Assembly: GCA_002388885.1 (NCBI GenBank)
Contig: DGNI01000060.1
Location: forward strand, 21,733-28,354
Direction: 5' to 3'
Length of the DNA: 6,622 bases
Source of the DNA: Parvularculaceae bacterium UBA4496
GTDB taxonomy: Bacteria > Pseudomonadota > Alphaproteobacteria > Caulobacterales > Parvularculaceae
This document shows positions 6,577 to 6,622 of this stretch, piece after piece; the stretch's first letter is position 1, and each line of letters begins with the position of its first letter. Position numbers and translations under genes: made by a program. The notes beneath the pieces were generated by a model. That model saw nothing but the letters and a program-made list of their open reading frames with translations. It had not been told where the DNA came from and ran no database searches.

Positions 6577-6622
6577 TCCAGCTCTGCCGGACCTGCTTCG
6601 AATGGTGCGGTCGAGAAGACTC

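Larger units (their letters stand above)
6477..6622. other. Right-edge region without an assignable gene
   Basis: Beyond the small-gene start I find no reading frame I can defend. On the - strand all three frames stay open from the edge until stops at 6552-6554 (ending QKRQWRF, inside the palindrome), 6506-6508 and 6496-6498 (ending ALILNKA). One may be the C-terminus of a gene beginning outside the window, but with about 23 to 41 codons visible I cannot tell which. The palindrome at 6552-6576 favours a gene ending at or before it. Confidence 0.4.

Overview
The window looks like ordinary chromosome of an alphaproteobacterium. The evidence is a class I photolyase with typical alphaproteobacterial wording in its FAD domain, a short prolyl-tRNA synthetase without the large editing insertion, and the gene order proS-lolC-lolD, which from memory is common in that class. 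Base composition is moderately GC-rich and even. I see no tRNA, rRNA, CRISPR array, insertion sequence or prophage. I cannot name the genus.

Layout: the left third (1-2467) is on the + strand. It holds a photolyase gene whose first part lies outside the window, followed after 62 bases by an S-adenosylmethionine-dependent enzyme of the cyclopropane-fatty-acid synthase family. The rest is on the - strand. Read in that direction from the right edge, it holds two small exported proteins of unknown function (6460/6475-6146 and 6143-5889), then prolyl-tRNA synthetase (5814-4468), then the LolC/E-type permease (4444-3146) and the LolD ATPase (3153-2464) of the lipoprotein-releasing machine. The two groups converge and overlap by 4 bases at their stop codons. 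The last ~145 bases hold no gene I can defend, but contain a near-perfect palindrome that looks like a bidirectional terminator.

How the genes work together: LolC and LolD form the inner-membrane complex that frees outer-membrane lipoproteins for LolA, and their 8-base overlap suggests coupled translation. ProS sits just upstream and is probably co-transcribed with them, although the functions are unrelated. The photolyase and fatty-acid-modifying enzyme fit a light / singlet-oxygen stress response: in Rhodobacter sphaeroides a photolyase gene and a cfa gene belong to the sigma-E/ChrR regulon. That link is an inference here, because the promoter region is outside the window.

Most interesting points: (1) the cyclopropane-synthase-like enzyme has Gln where the E. 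coli enzyme has the bicarbonate-binding His266, so its product is uncertain; (2) the two tandem small secreted proteins, each with two cysteines, are unrecognised; (3) the lone LolC/E permease carries what looks like the LolA-recruiting Hook, suggesting a LolF-like homodimer. I did not find a convincing new multi-gene system.
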